Assembly (NCBI GenBank): GCA_017979445.1
Contig: CM030711.1
Coordinates: 4,154,001-4,218,000 of the forward strand
Length of the DNA stretch: 64,000 nucleotides
From: Akebia trifoliata
Lineage: Eukaryota > Streptophyta > Magnoliopsida > Ranunculales > Lardizabalaceae
Reading direction: 5' to 3'
A program made the position numbers and the translations under genes. The notes under the pieces were generated by a model. It had not been told where the DNA came from, ran no database searches, and was given only the letters and a program-made list of their open reading frames with translations. Shown piece by piece: positions 37,916 through 49,954 of this stretch (its first letter is position 1; each line of letters begins with the position of its first letter).

Positions 37916-39024
37916 CTTAATTTTTCTCTTTTTCTTTTCCTTCTTTAGTTTCATTATGATGTAGAGAACTTTCTAGAATTTTGATACCTAAAGCAAAATA
38001 GAGAAAATGTAAAAGAGAAGTTAGTGCTAACGTGAAACACAAGAAGGGTAGTTTCTTGAGTTGCTGTGATCCCACGCATGTAATCTTTTTAATACCTCTC
38101 TTCAAAATAAAATATATCTTGCTGCTTTATTCGATAATGTCCATTTTCTACCAATATTATAAGGCTCGTCTATCCTCATATGCAAGTGGGGATACTTGTG
38201 CAGCTCATTACGGGTAATCTCGTAGCTACTGTAGTCCTTGATTTTATTTTTTTCAAAAGAATTGTCCATGCATTTTAATAATAAATATTACAATAACGTG
38301 CATGAACAAGTTGATTGACTGATTGATTGATGAGGATTTTATTCTTTACTGTTCTATACTCTTTTTGTTTTTTAATTAATACTTTATTTCTCTTTTTCAT
38401 TCAAGGAGATTGATCTCAATGTGGTGCTGTTTTGCTTCCATCCTCACTTTAGTTTGATAATTGTTAATTATTAATTTTTAAAATATTTATAGAATAGTGA
38501 TCAACTTTTGACGAATTTATGATTCCGGCTTACTGTTCATTTTAATTATCAAAATAGGAACGATAACAAATTCTAAGTCCCATTCTTGAGGTGACTTGTG
38601 ATGGTACTTTCTTCAATTCATTCTTGATGTACCCGACATTGATGATAGTTTATTCCTATGGGTCTACCCTGATGTTGATCTTGATCATTCTTATTTTTGT
38701 TCATTACACACACACGCACACACAAAAGCAATGTGTCACTCCTTAGGGGTTGCCTAAGTCAAGAAGATCATTGTTTGAGTAAAATGAAAAATCACTACTC
38801 ATCTTTAGAACAGTTAAGATGACCACTGGTCAAACGTTTTGACCAAGAGTTGGTTGTTGGATCATTAGTCAAATAGGTTTGATAACAGAGAGTTAGTACA
38901 TAATTTCCATAAGCATTCCAACCACTAGTTTGATGGAGAAGGCCTCAACTGTGGGTTGAGGCTAGAAAAGTCCTTTGACCAACTATGAGTTTACTATCAT
39001 TTTCTCAATAAAATTTTTGAGGTC
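37916..39024. other. AT-rich intergenic DNA
   Basis: No gene is recognised. A short (CA)n tract occurs at 38707-38722. Local inverted phrases occur near 38815-38990 (gtttgaccaagagttggttg and similar), probably repeat debris. Confidence 0.4.
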
Positions 39025-39205
39025 TGATTTTGTAATTCAACCTGACAGGGTAACTCAAAAACTCACTGACGTGGTAGGTGCAAGAACCATTGATTTTTTT
39101 CCATTAAAATACACAACTGCACATGTTTTATGGGATATGCAATTATGTATCTTGAGGGAAAAATCTATGGTTCTTGCAGAGTACACATCAGGGATTAGTG
39201 GTTAA
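39025..39205. repeat. Half of a MITE related to 52346-52577
   Basis: It begins tgattttgtaattcaacctg and continues acagggtaactcaaaaactc, the same as the left arm of the element at 52346. The right part (ctatggttcttgcagagtac) resembles the inner right arm, but the outer right arm is missing. It is a truncated family member. Confidence 0.55.
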
Positions 39206-39221
39206 TAGAGATGAAGATAGG

Positions 39222-39305
39222 TTCAACAGGATTTGAACCTAGGTCATTGGATCAACTCTTCTCAAGCCTTTGGCACTTGGCTAAGTGGCAGCTTCATCAT
39301 TTCCT
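39222..39305 (-). repeat. tRNA-derived SINE-like sequence
   Basis: On the minus strand it reads ccacttagccaagtgcc and, about 40 bases on, taggttcaaatcctg, a good B-box. No target duplication was found. Confidence 0.45.
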
Positions 39306-39675
39306 CAATTTACTATCCCTAATAGTATCAAATAAGAATAGTACCAAAGGCAACCTCTGGTTTTGGATTCCAAACTAAAAAGAAAAAATAGCTTTGGAGA
39401 TTTCGCATGATCAGAGATTCATATGGACCATGAGGGGATTTAAAAAAAAAAAAAAAAAAATTACTTAAAGGACCTTGGCGAAGGGATTTCTTTCTAAATT
39501 GTCCTTAAGTTTTGATTTGTAGCTTGATAGTCCATTTTGTTAACCTTGTCTTAATGGTCCTCCCTGATCTCATCTCACTTTTTAAAGTTTTTGAGACACC
39601 CAAACTATCATTTTTTCTCATCGTCTTCACATACTTAGGTCTCCAATGACGATTGCAATAATTTCAGATGATTTG

Positions 39676-42600
39676 TGTAGACACCCCATTTTTACATCTG
39701 CCTAATTCGACAATTCGTCACCCGGTTACCGTGAATTCCTAATGATGATCGTAAAGAACTCGAAGACTTGTGAGTACTATCTCCGATTCCCTCTATTTTC
39801 AATCTTTTCATCTCCCCTACTCGTTACGACTCGACATAGAAATTTACGCACACATAGGATCGCTACACCTTACATTCGATTTAGCAAGCACGTACGCATA
39901 GGTTCGCTACACAGTTCGATAACCTAGAGACCTCGCTACGCTAGGAAAACATAACTTTGAAACTTAGAAATAATCACGTCGAAATTGAAGAAACCTCACG
40001 CTAAAATTCGTAAAAATCCGTAAAAATCAATAAAATGACGAAAATACCCATCATAAATTTCGGACCTCCGAAAGACCTCAAAAATACCTCCATTGCACTC
40101 AGAACATGATTGCGAGTCTAACGGGACCCAAACCGACGAAAACAGAGAAATTTAAGAAAAATCATAAAAATGACCAGAATGCTCCTTAACTTTCAAATTC
40201 AACATAAAGATCCCATCATTAGGAAAATGTAATAAAAACCAAAACCCAATTAAAAATTAACAATTCAAATTAAAATCAAATGGGAATCAAACTGAAAATT
40301 TAATAAAAAGCAAGTCCAAGATTAAAAAATTAAACTCAAGTTAAAAATCAAAATTCAATGAAAATCAAAAATTAAAAATGACTCAACTGACTAAAATTTC
40401 ATCGAAATTAAATTAAAAATCGAAGTCAAAATTAACCGATCAAAATCAAATTAAAAATTGAAAACCAACTAACTAATAAATCGAAACCTAATTAACAAAT
40501 TCCAAATCCAACTCAATCGAGCGACGAAACGAAATCAAAAATCAAATGGCCAATTAATAATTAAAACTCAAATTAAAAATTAAAATCAAATTAAATTTTT
40601 AGCCAAACTCAAAATAAAAACTAACTAATTAATAAAACTTAAAATTAAAAAATTAATCAACAAATAAAAAATCAAAACAAAAATTAATCAAATCGATAAA
40701 ATAAAAATTAAACCGACCAACCGTAACTCGACAACTCGAGACTATAATGATACGAGTAGCGGGGGATCAGCCCACTCCCATTCTCTTAAAAGAAGGAAAA
40801 TACGTGTTAATGGAAAAAAAGGAGAAAGAAAATAAAAAAAAAAAATAGAAAGAAAAACGAAAATAGAAATTCGATTTCTATTAAAGGGGTTCTTCTTTCC
40901 TTCAATGGGGGGCTCCAACATCTCTTCTTCTCTTTGCATTCTCTGCTATTTCTCTCTCTTAGACGTTCGGCTGCTACTCTATAGCTTCGACTCATCGATT
41001 CAACAGCCCACTTCTCTCTCTCTCTTTTCAGCCAAGCTCTCCCTTGAGGCGTCCTACTGCTGTCCATTGTCTTCTCCCCTATTAAAACCTGCAACTCATC
41101 TCTCCTTCACCCCTTCCCCACGTCCTCTTGCTACTCTTTCCCTTTCCCTCACGTTCTCTAATTTAGAACGACTCCTTGCTGCCCCTTTTGCTCCCCCATT
41201 AAACCTGCAAAACCCCACTTCAAAACGCCCTCCTTGCTGCCCTCTTCATAATCCCTATTGCAGAACCTGCAACTTTCATCTCCCTATCATCTCTCTCACC
41301 ATTCTCTCACGTTTTCCCCAGCAGCAGCGGCCCTCTCCCCATGTTTCTCTCTGTTTTGGATAGGAACCATGTCTCTAGAGAGATCACCCACGTTTGAGAG
41401 TCTCTCTCTAGCATTGGACACCAACTACAAGATGTTGAATAGTTGAAGCGGTAGATACCCGAGAATGAACAAAAAGAAAGTTTGACCGAGGCTTGTGTTG
41501 AACACAATGTCCTTAAGACAATTTTGTTCCCGCAACTTGGTGCACACGGATCAATGAACAATTGTCTCCCAGGATACAACGATCACACGTGTAGAGGCAG
41601 CACTACAATCTACACGTCTAGCGAACCGAACGCTACTGTTTATACTCTCAAATAATGCAGAAGGAAAATAGAATGCTTGCATGTTTAAACAGCAAAGAAG
41701 AAGAAGAGAAAATTTTTGAATGAATAAAACTGAGGTCGAGATGACCTATTTATAAAAATTTAAGAGACAAGGTGTCTCTTAGGAAAAGGAATGTGCAAGT
41801 GTCTCTTAGAAAAGGACAGGTGCATGGTGCATGTGTGTCTCTTAAATACGAAATTAGCAAAAGGGCCCGTCGCGCGCACCCACGTGAAGCCAAATTGACG
41901 GGATTTGCACCCCCCCTGCGCGCGCATCGTGTGCCCGCATACACATTAAGGATATTTTGGACCAATGGATTAAATCCTTCTTGAGCCCATGGGCCCCTTG
42001 TGCGCGTGCGTGGGCTTATCCAAGTCTCTCTCTCATATACACTTAAGTGATATAAGAAGTTCTATATAAGAACTAGACAATTTTCTTATTCCTATCCGAT
42101 GTGGGATTAAAGAGTTTCTCTTATAAACTCAATAATCTTATAAACCACATACAACAAACCATGGCTAATAGGGGTTCTTTGGAGCTGATTTGTCATTCAC
42201 CCATAATGAATTTTTGACAACTTAAAACATGAAACTATTCTCTTCAATGAGATGAATAAGTTTCCAAGTGGTCCAACTAAAAAAAAATAATGGGACCCAC
42301 TTGAATCGTAGCTCAAATATCCCTACTCGATCACAAAAATCTGGATAGAAATGCAGATTTTTTCCAACACAAGATCCTCTCTCCACTTCTTCTTCTCCAC
42401 AGAACTCGCAATACAGCACGCTCAGCCAGCCTTATCACATTTTTCTCTGCCCACATTCACTTGTTCTCTCTACAAAGACGTCCTTCAGCCCCTTCTAGAA
42501 ATCTTCTCCTCTAACAGCCCTTTGCTGCCCAGCACGACAGCCATTTCTCTCAACCCGAATTTTTATGATTCGCTATTACCACGCCTTCGTTTCGGCTCCT

Positions 42601-44265
42601 TGCTACAGTATCGATAAGAGTACCTCTTTCTCTCTCTGCCCTAGTCTCTCGAGCATCCATAGCAACGATACTCGTAGGTCTTCGAGTCCGACCTGAAGGA
42701 ATCAATCCATTATTCGCGATTCAATAGGTAAATTTAGTTTTATTTTATTTTTTATTTATTCTTGCATATCGCATAGGATCCGATAGTTTTTTATGTATTC
42801 TTATATTTTTATAGAGGTAGGACTAGGAAGGCATTTATTTATTTATTTTTATTTTATTTTATTTTATGTAGTTTTTTTTTATATTTTTCATATTGATAAG
42901 GTTAGGATAGTTTTTTTATATTATATATTCTTCTCTATGTTTTATTCATTTTATTTTATTAGGAGAATTTGCTTTTTTGTATTATTTTTCACTATTCATT
43001 CGTCTTTGTATATCAATAGGGTTCGCCAAATATTTATCGTGTATATTTTCTTAGTTTTTATTTTATTTTATTTGTATTGTTTTTGTATAATAATAGGTTA
43101 GGAGAACATTTTTAGGCCTCATCTTGCTCATTTTTGTCAATGTTAATCTTTATTTTTTTATTTGATTTTCGCATGTTGGTAGGATTAGAGGATTTTTTTT
43201 TTTTTTTTATCATGATTATTCAGCTCAAGGTGAATTTATATGGTTTGTGATGATATTCAAATTCCTTGTGTAATTTTGAGATTTTTTCCATGTGATTAAC
43301 GTACCCCTTGACTTGATAAACATGCATGTCACTGAATAATAGTTGCTTTGGAAAGATCAAAAATCATGAATGCATGTCCGTTTGATTATTTTGAGAATTG
43401 GTTGAATGTGGGATTCTTTATTATTATTTTGTTAATTTCCAATTTGAGGATTCATCATAACTTCATAATTCCCTGATTTGGAAACTCCTATTTGTAATCC
43501 CATTGGAAAATTCATATTCGAAATTTTTCTGATATGGAAATTGCATAATTGTCTATTTAAGAAAGGAATATATTTATAAATTCCTATTTTAGGAATTTCA
43601 CATCTTATCAATTTCTAATTTAGATGATTTTGCAATTTCGTATTTAGAAAGTTCATGGATTTAGAAGTTTCTAACTCAAAATTGTGATCTTTGGAAAATT
43701 TCTTAAAAAATGGAACATATATTTCTGAATTCTAATTTGGGAAACTTCAGATTCCAATTTGGAGATCCTAAGTTCTAATTTGATAGTTTCTATTTTAGAC
43801 AGTTTGAAAAATATTGCAGGTAGAATTTTTTTAATTGATTTTAGATCATGGAGCTAATCAGGGATTTTTCAAACATTTCCATATTTTATGAAATTCAAAG
43901 AATGATCATGTAATAATTGGGACAATTTTAGCCATAGGATTTGTTTGGCGAAACCAACATAAGTTGATGATGATGATCGGACTGTGACCTTGACCGTAGT
44001 CTCTGTGTGTTGACCATAGGATGATCTTGGATTGTAGTAGAGACCGATCATTTTGATCGGACGGGTTCGGTGCCTAACACCTTTCGAAACCCGTAATCTG
44101 ACTCCTTACATATTTCTTTGATCCGTGGATCGACCCATATCCATTTGGAGTTATTTATGGTTCCTAGACCTAAACTAGGTGGCGACTCCCATTTTTCAAA
44201 AGTCCCCCATTTAATAAATCGGACTCCTATCCACTATTTAGTGAAGAATGGTCGAGGCGATTTCA
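39676..44265 (+). mobile_element. 4.6 kb solo LTR with target duplication (Gypsy, probably Tat/Ogre-like)
   Basis: It starts TGTAGACACCCCATTTTTAC and ends ...ggtcgaggcgatttCA. It is flanked by atttg on both sides (39671-39675 and 44266-44270). TG..CA ends and a 5 bp duplication define an LTR. The terminal text (gacaccccatttttacat; ctaggtggcgactccc near the 3' end) is common in plant Gypsy LTRs. The length of 4.6 kb fits the very long LTRs of the Tat/Ogre group. The interior has an (aaattaaaaatc)-type array (40230-40700), a CT-rich stretch (40915-41360), and a foreign-looking LTR-like segment at 41492-42150. No internal gag/pol follows, so it is a solo LTR. An inverted copy of its 3' end is at 63656-64000. 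Confidence 0.8.
41492..42150. repeat. LTR-like insertion within the solo LTR
   Basis: It begins tgttgaacacaatgtcctta and ends near ccacatacaaca. It contains tatccgatgtgggattaaag, a phrase typical of Copia LTR 3' regions. A diverged relative lies at 4185-4560. Two tandem aggtgtctcttaggaaaagg-like units lie at 41770-41820. No clear 5 bp duplication was found, so the limits are tentative. Confidence 0.45.
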
Positions 44266-44270
44266 ATTTG

Positions 44271-47200
44271 TTATCGTGAATGACGAATTAAAATGATTTA
44301 CTTCTAATTTTGAACGTTTAGAAGTATTTTTGATTTATTTTGAGGATTTATTTAAAAAAAAAAAGAATAAAGTAGAGATTCCAAAATTTTTATATAGTGT
44401 CCAACTCACCACTTTTTCTTTATTGTAGAGTTCAACATTTTTATGGTCATGCTTACCACTTTTTATTTATTGTCGAGCTCACTATTTTTTATTATTGAGT
44501 TTGACATTTTTTATTGTTGAGTTCAACAATAAAAAGTGGTGAGCTCGACACTCTAAGTGCGATCTAGATTTTTTAATTTTTCATTTTTTCTACTATGATT
44601 CTCATGGTTTTTAATCTCATCCGAAACTAAAATGACTCACCTGAGTCATCTCAGTCTCATTAAGCAATGATATGGATATACTTGGTGTCTCAACCTTCAC
44701 ATCGTCACGCAAGATAGATGAGATATCTCAAACGATATTTTGAAAATCTTGGCCAAGTCAGTAAAACTCGGCCGAGTCAACCGGGATTTTGTAGATTTTA
44801 ATTAAAATAAATAATTTTCTTAGAATTTAAATATTTATTATTTGAATAAAACATAATTCTATCCCTAAACACATTCTATTTTATCCTATTTTATAAAAAA
44901 AATCATAATTAGATTTAATTTAAATATATGTAAATCAATCAATATAAACCGAGTAAATGGATTGTCTCGTCCAAGACGAGTTGACTAGCTCGAGACGATT
45001 CGGTCTCGTTCATGGGATGGGACGTCAAACCGAGTTTTGAAACCATGATAATATTGAATAGATCTTCTCGAAATACACAAAATGCATATATTATAGTTGT
45101 GAAATGAACAATTGACTAAAAAATTATGATGAAATCTTCAAAAAATTTAGAATCTTAACATCATTATTTATTTTTATTATAAATTGTTGAAATAAATAAA
45201 AAAATACATTTAAATGTTAAAATAGAACTATATCATTCTCCATTTGTCATTCATGGCCAAAAATCGTCGGAATTGATCTCAATGTCCATTGAAAAATCTA
45301 AGTATGTGAAGAAGATGAGGAAATTGTGATTTGGATATATCAAAAACATTATAAGGTGAGATGAGGTTGAGGGACCATTAAAAAAAGAGAGAAAAGTTTA
45401 CTAAATGAACTATTAGTTACTGTCCAAAACTTAGGGGCTATTTGGAGTTTGATTTCTCATTCAAGTGTCCCCATTATCAAGTAGTCATTTTGAACTTCTC
45501 TTCTGAGACCATAAGGGTTATGGAGCTTCTTCCTTTCTATTTTGAAAATTACAGGTTTTATACGTCCAATGACAACCACAAGGAAAATGTTGCAGATTTG
45601 AAGCAGCAGCTCATTTCACAAAGATAGTTTGTCACTTGAGAAGAATGGCCATGATCAATTGGGTCGTTAAGAATCTCCCCTGCCTCTTGGGGATCCCTCT
45701 ACAACCCTGCAAGCCTGCTCTTTTCATAATAGGTAATCTGATTGAAGACTCGCATTTTTTATCTACTATTTTTTTTGTTGCTAAATGGTATGAATATATT
45801 AGAATGAAAGTTTAAACCCCTTGATCCCCTTAGCTAAGTGGTAAGACCTTGTGGAGGTTGTTCCCAAGGTCTGAGGTTCAAACCCCTTCTTATAATAATC
45901 TTAACGTAAACAACTAACCCCACCAAGCAAAAATATATATTAGAATGAAAGTACTGTACCAGAGAGTGAGAGAAGCCACTCATTTTACTATGGTAAATCA
46001 CTTTTGATGGGGCTTAGAAGTCTTAGAATGAGCTAATTTTGTGTGAGGATGATCTATACTTGGTAGAGATCACTCAGAAGAAAAATCAGCCTATTCCGTA
46101 TAAGGAAGGTATAGTTGGATGCCTTGTGTTAGATCCTCCCTCCATTCCACAAAACTTTTGAAATTCAAAAATATTCTTTATATATTCTATTAATGTGTTG
46201 GAGGATTTAGGAGTTATCTTGTGGAATAAACTATGTAAGTAATGTCATCAAAGAAAAAGAGATTTTCAGAGAATAAAAATTTGGAATTTTTTTATTAAAA
46301 GTCTCTATACTTTTATGTTAAGAAGAAGAGAAGATAGAGAGAGATGGAAGACATTGAGAGCTTTGAAAACTTCATTAGTGCTAGGTTTTCCTCTTATTCA
46401 TCTTTTTATTTTATTTTAATTATTTTCTTATTTTTTTATTTACAACCTAATATTTTCTTCTTCTTTGGGATTAAAGGGGAGGTAAGAGAAGGATTAGATT
46501 GAAGAGGAAATTCACGTGAAAATCCAAAAAATTTCCTTTATAATGTAGGTGTTCTTTAGTATTAAATTTCTTTTCAAAGAACACATGTTTGCATATGAGA
46601 AAAATGTTAGTGGAATATTGGTATGCTTTCTTTTCATGTGAGGATATGATCTAGAACTAAATTATTATATGAATACTTTGAGTGGTATGAACTTGAATAC
46701 ATGAAACTTGAAATATTGAGAATTTGTATCTAGCATAGTACATAATGCATATGTTGTATAATGAAGGACCATGAACTTTTGGCATGAGCCTATTGATAAG
46801 CAAGTTAGGACCATGGGTCTTTGGGTAGGAAGGTCCTTTGTGTGGGACGTGGTTGGTGTGCCTGAGTTGGCATGAGACATGATTAGAGTTTCCCACGAGT
46901 TGGCATGAGACATAGTGGGTGTTACCCAAGTTGGCATGAGATGTTTTGGTTTGCATGATGCATGACAAAGTGATTACATGAATGATATTTTAATGATTAA
47001 TACATCTGAAGAAATGCGTGATAGTCTATGAATATTTTTATATACTTTATATGTTTTCCTTGAAAAATAGTATAGTGCTTGAGAACAAACCTATGAAGCT
47101 CGAGTAGCTTGCCCTATCTTTTTTTTTTAGGTTGACTAGTTGACGATGGTAAAGATGAAAAACTTGATGGAGCTATTGATGTTTTTTTTGTATTGAAATG

Positions 47201-47706
47201 TTCATATTTATTTTGTATTGATTTTGTGAGTGTAAAGGGTATTGGGTGCTATTTTATATCTCTGAAAACGTCAAATATTAGTTTAATTTCAATACTTTGG
47301 ATGTTATTGATTCCTACGTTTATGATATTTTTCTAGGTAGTTTATGATTAAAAATTCATAACAGAAGCACTCTTTATCAAAAGGCTATAAGACCAATGGG
47401 GTTGACTCATTAACTAATGTATTGAACACGCAAAATTCGGAGAGAGTCAGAGTCTTACATTTTGTTGGTTAATATGATATTTCTTTGTCATTTTATTTGA
47501 GTATTGTACGTTCTATCTGATTTTTATTTGGTTTGTATTTAAACATTACACATTTCTAAACCACTTTGTCCGAAGAGTGTATGTAGGTTCATCTTAAATC
47601 ATCCCTAAGTCATGGATCTTGGGTTGGAAGTCGAGTCATGGATCCTGAAAATTGGGGCGTGACACTAAAACTTCTAACCCATATAATACATGTTGCCTAC
47701 ATTATT
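44271..47706. other. Retroelement debris, no gene recognised
   Basis: Contents are AT-rich DNA with short internal inverted repeats (44390-44560, the gagctcgac/caacaataaaaag region). Text of the type actcggccgagtcaac occurs at 44760-44780 and gagacgattcggtctcg at 44993-45009. A SINE (annotated separately) and a degenerate foldback core (45995-46110) are also present. A stretch ending gaaaattggggcgtgacac near 47655 resembles a Gypsy LTR 3' end. Three gttggcatgagacat repeats lie at 46866, 46898 and 46929 (period about 32). Confidence 0.45.
45794..45952 (+). repeat. tRNA-derived SINE with perfect target duplication
   Basis: An 18 bp direct repeat (atatattagaatgaaagt at 45794-45811 and 45935-45952) brackets a ~123 bp body. 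The body has an A-box (ttagctaagtggtaag), a B-box (gaggttcaaacccc) and a 3' part ccccaccaagcaaaa. It is a different SINE family from that at 23146-23290. Confidence 0.85.
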
Positions 47707-48098
47707 GGGTCGTGTTCGGCAGCCAATGCCTTTATCCTATATGGGTTAGAAGTTTTGAATTGGGCTAATTTTTTGTGAGGATGATCTCTATGATGATGAA
47801 ATCATTCTCACAAAAAGTCAGCTCAATTTGAAATTTCTAACCCCATCAAAAGTGGTTTGGAAATGTGTATTGTTGACTTCTAATGTTTAACTTCATATAC
47901 CACTTTTGAGGGGTTTAGAAGTTTTAGATTGGACTGATTTTTTATGAGGATGATCTCCTCACCATAGAGATCATCCTCAAAAATAAAAAATAAAAATTAA
48001 AAAATAAAAAAAATAATAAAATAAAATAAATCCCAATTCAAAACTTTTAGCCATATAAGACAAATTTTGACTATCAATGTTGGTTGTCCAACATGACC
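47707..48098. mobile_element. Foldback element, member 1 (degenerate)
   Basis: Outer arms are gggtcgtgttcggcagccaa and, in reverse complement, ggtcatgttggacaaccaac. The inner core is the family hairpin (gggttagaagttttgaattg...ggatgatctc..gagatcatcc). A second hairpin (47925-47980) is followed by an A-rich expansion (47978-48025). It is the most diverged full-length member of the cluster. Confidence 0.6.
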
Positions 48099-48281
48099 GT
48101 TTCTCTCCCTCTCTATACATCTCGATTGCCATACCTTAGGAAGTCAAAGTTTTGTCTTATATGGTTAAAAGTTTCAGAATGGACTGATTTTTTGTGAGGA
48201 TTATCTCTATGGTAGGGATATCATCATCTCAAAAAACCAGCCCATTCTAAAACTTATAGTCCCATCAAAATCGATTTACAA

Positions 48282-48282
<1 letters not shown>

Positions 48283-48363
<81 letters not shown>
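48283..48363. repeat. Compound (CA)n(TA)n microsatellite
   Basis: About 60 bases of CA are followed by about 18 of TA, ending at the left edge of the next foldback element. Just before it, 48120-48275 is a partial foldback core. Confidence 0.95.
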
Positions 48364-48741
48364 GGGTCCCGTTCAGCAACAAACATTTTGACAAACATTT
48401 TGGCAAAACATTTTTCAAAACATGGGTTAGAGGTCTTGGAATGGGCTGATTTTTGGTGAGGATGATCTCTACGGTGAGGAGATCATCCTCCCCAAAAATC
48501 AGCCAATTCCAAAACTTCTAGCCCCAGTTTACAAGTTGAAAAATCGTGGACCGTCCATATTTTGTAAACCAGTTTTGATGGGGTTAGAAGTTTTGGAATG
48601 GGCTGATTTTTGGTGGTGATGATATCCTCGCCGTAGAGATCATCCTCACCAAAAATCAGCCCATTCCAAAACCTCTAACCCATGTTTTGAAAAATGTTTT
48701 GCCAAAATGTTTGTCAAAATGTTTGTTGCTGAACATTTCCC
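48364..48741. mobile_element. Foldback element, member 2
   Basis: The outer arm is gggtcccgttcagcaacaaa then cattttgacaaacattttgg. The right end is its reverse complement with few mismatches (gggaaatgttcagcaacaaa). The inside holds two ~105 bp hairpins of the type ttggaatgggctgatttttg...gatcatcctc. They are separated by a spacer with ggaccgtcc at the centre. (TA)n borders both sides. The whole 378 bp is also one large palindrome. Confidence 0.85.
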
Positions 48742-48754
48742 TATATATATAGCT

Positions 48755-49097
48755 AGGATCATGTTCAAGGGCCAACTTTTTGGCAAAACATGAGTTAGAA
48801 GTTTTGGAATGGGCTGATTTTTGGTGAGGATAATCTCTACGATGAGGAGATCATCATTATCAAAAATCAGCCCATTCCAAAACTTCTAACCCCATCAAAA
48901 ATAGTTTACAAAAAATGGACCGTCCATGATTTTTCAACTTGTAAACATGGGTTAGAAGTTTTGGAATGGGCTGATTTTTGGTGAGGATCATCTCCTCACT
49001 GTAGAGATCATCCTCACCAAAAATCAGCCCATTCCAAAACTTCTAACTCATGTTTTGAAAAATGTTTTGCCAAAAAGTTGGCCGTTGAACGTGACCC
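48755..49097. mobile_element. Foldback element, member 3
   Basis: Outer arms are ggatcatgttcaagggccaa on the left and, in reverse complement, gggtcacgttcaacggccaa on the right, followed by ctttttggcaaaacatgag. It has the same two hairpins and spacer as member 2. It is bordered by (TA)n on both sides. No coding capacity. Confidence 0.85.
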
Positions 49098-49113
49098 TAT
49101 ATATATATATATA

Positions 49114-49491
49114 GAACAGCGTTATTACGACCCCTATTACGACTCACATTGCGACACACCGTTTTGTCTTATATGGGCAAAAATATTTGGAATGGGCTAA
49201 TTTTTTGTGAGGATGATCTTTGTGATGAGGGGATCATCCTAGCAAAAAATCATCCTATTCCAAAACTTCTAACCCCATCAAAATTGATTTACAAAAATTG
49301 GACGGTCTATAATTTTTCAACAAAAATTGGACGGTCTAGAAGTTTCATAATGAGCTGATTTTTGGCAAGGATGATCTCCTCACCATAGAGATCATCCTCA
49401 CAAAAAATCAGCCCATTCCAAACATTTTTCCCATATAAGACAAAACGGTGTGTCGCAGTGTGAGTCGTAATAGGGGTCGTAAGAACCCAAC

Positions 49492-49493
<2 letters not shown>
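49114..49493. mobile_element. Foldback element, member 4
   Basis: The outer arm is ttattacgacccctattacg, actcacattgcgacacaccg, then ttttgtcttatatgggc. The right end is its inverted copy (gggttgggttcttacgaccc). It has the same core hairpins as members 2 and 3. The part ttttgtcttatatgggcaaa is shared with the split member at 53837/62704. The part gactcacattgcgac is shared with the Pack-MULE terminus. Confidence 0.85.

Positions 49494-49580
<87 letters not shown>
49494..49580. repeat. Compound (TA)n(GA)n microsatellite
   Basis: About 53 bases of TA are followed by about 31 of GA. The left edge is the right boundary of foldback member 4. Confidence 0.95.
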
Positions 49581-49582
<2 letters not shown>

Positions 49583-49954
49583 TCACCTGGAAATTGAAAT
49601 GCTTTGATTGATTTTTCACTCTTCAGAGAGGGAGAGAGGGGAGTGAGAAGGATAGACGTGAAGAGGTCTAAGCTATGGCAAAGGCGAGGTGAATATGGGA
49701 AAGAGTGGGCAGGGTTTTTTTTCCGCAGAAACTTGTATAAAGGAAAGAGTGAAGAGGGGGCCCACACTGTGTAACAATAGATAATGAGAGATAGTGATGC
49801 ATGTTATTACAAGTTGACACACAAAATAACTTTGTCCCCCACACAATTATTCCAACTTAGTTGTGTTTTATGATATAGAGATGTCTCTCATAACACTGTA
49901 GTCAATTGGACGTTAGTGTCACACACAACTGTTCCATTTCAATTGTGTTTTATT
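49581..49954. other. Short intergenic stretch
   Basis: Purine-rich sequence follows the GA run, then AT-rich DNA containing two related phrases: cccacacaattattccaact + tagttgtgtttta, and cacacaactgttccatttca + attgtgtttta. No gene is seen. Confidence 0.4.

Noticed and set aside
40905..41446. Long open frames in CT-rich DNA (up to 152 codons)
   Set aside because: They lie inside the solo LTR, are low complexity (Ser/Leu/Pro) and have no motif. They are probably a by-product of base composition.
45838..45920. Candidate tRNA gene
   Set aside because: The A and B boxes are tRNA-like, but no cloverleaf with paired acceptor stem is evident and the 18 bp flanking duplications show it is a SINE.
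47661..49493. Possible CRISPR-like array of spaced repeats
   Set aside because: The repeated units are inverted hairpins of foldback transposons in a plant genome. Spacing and orientation do not fit an array.
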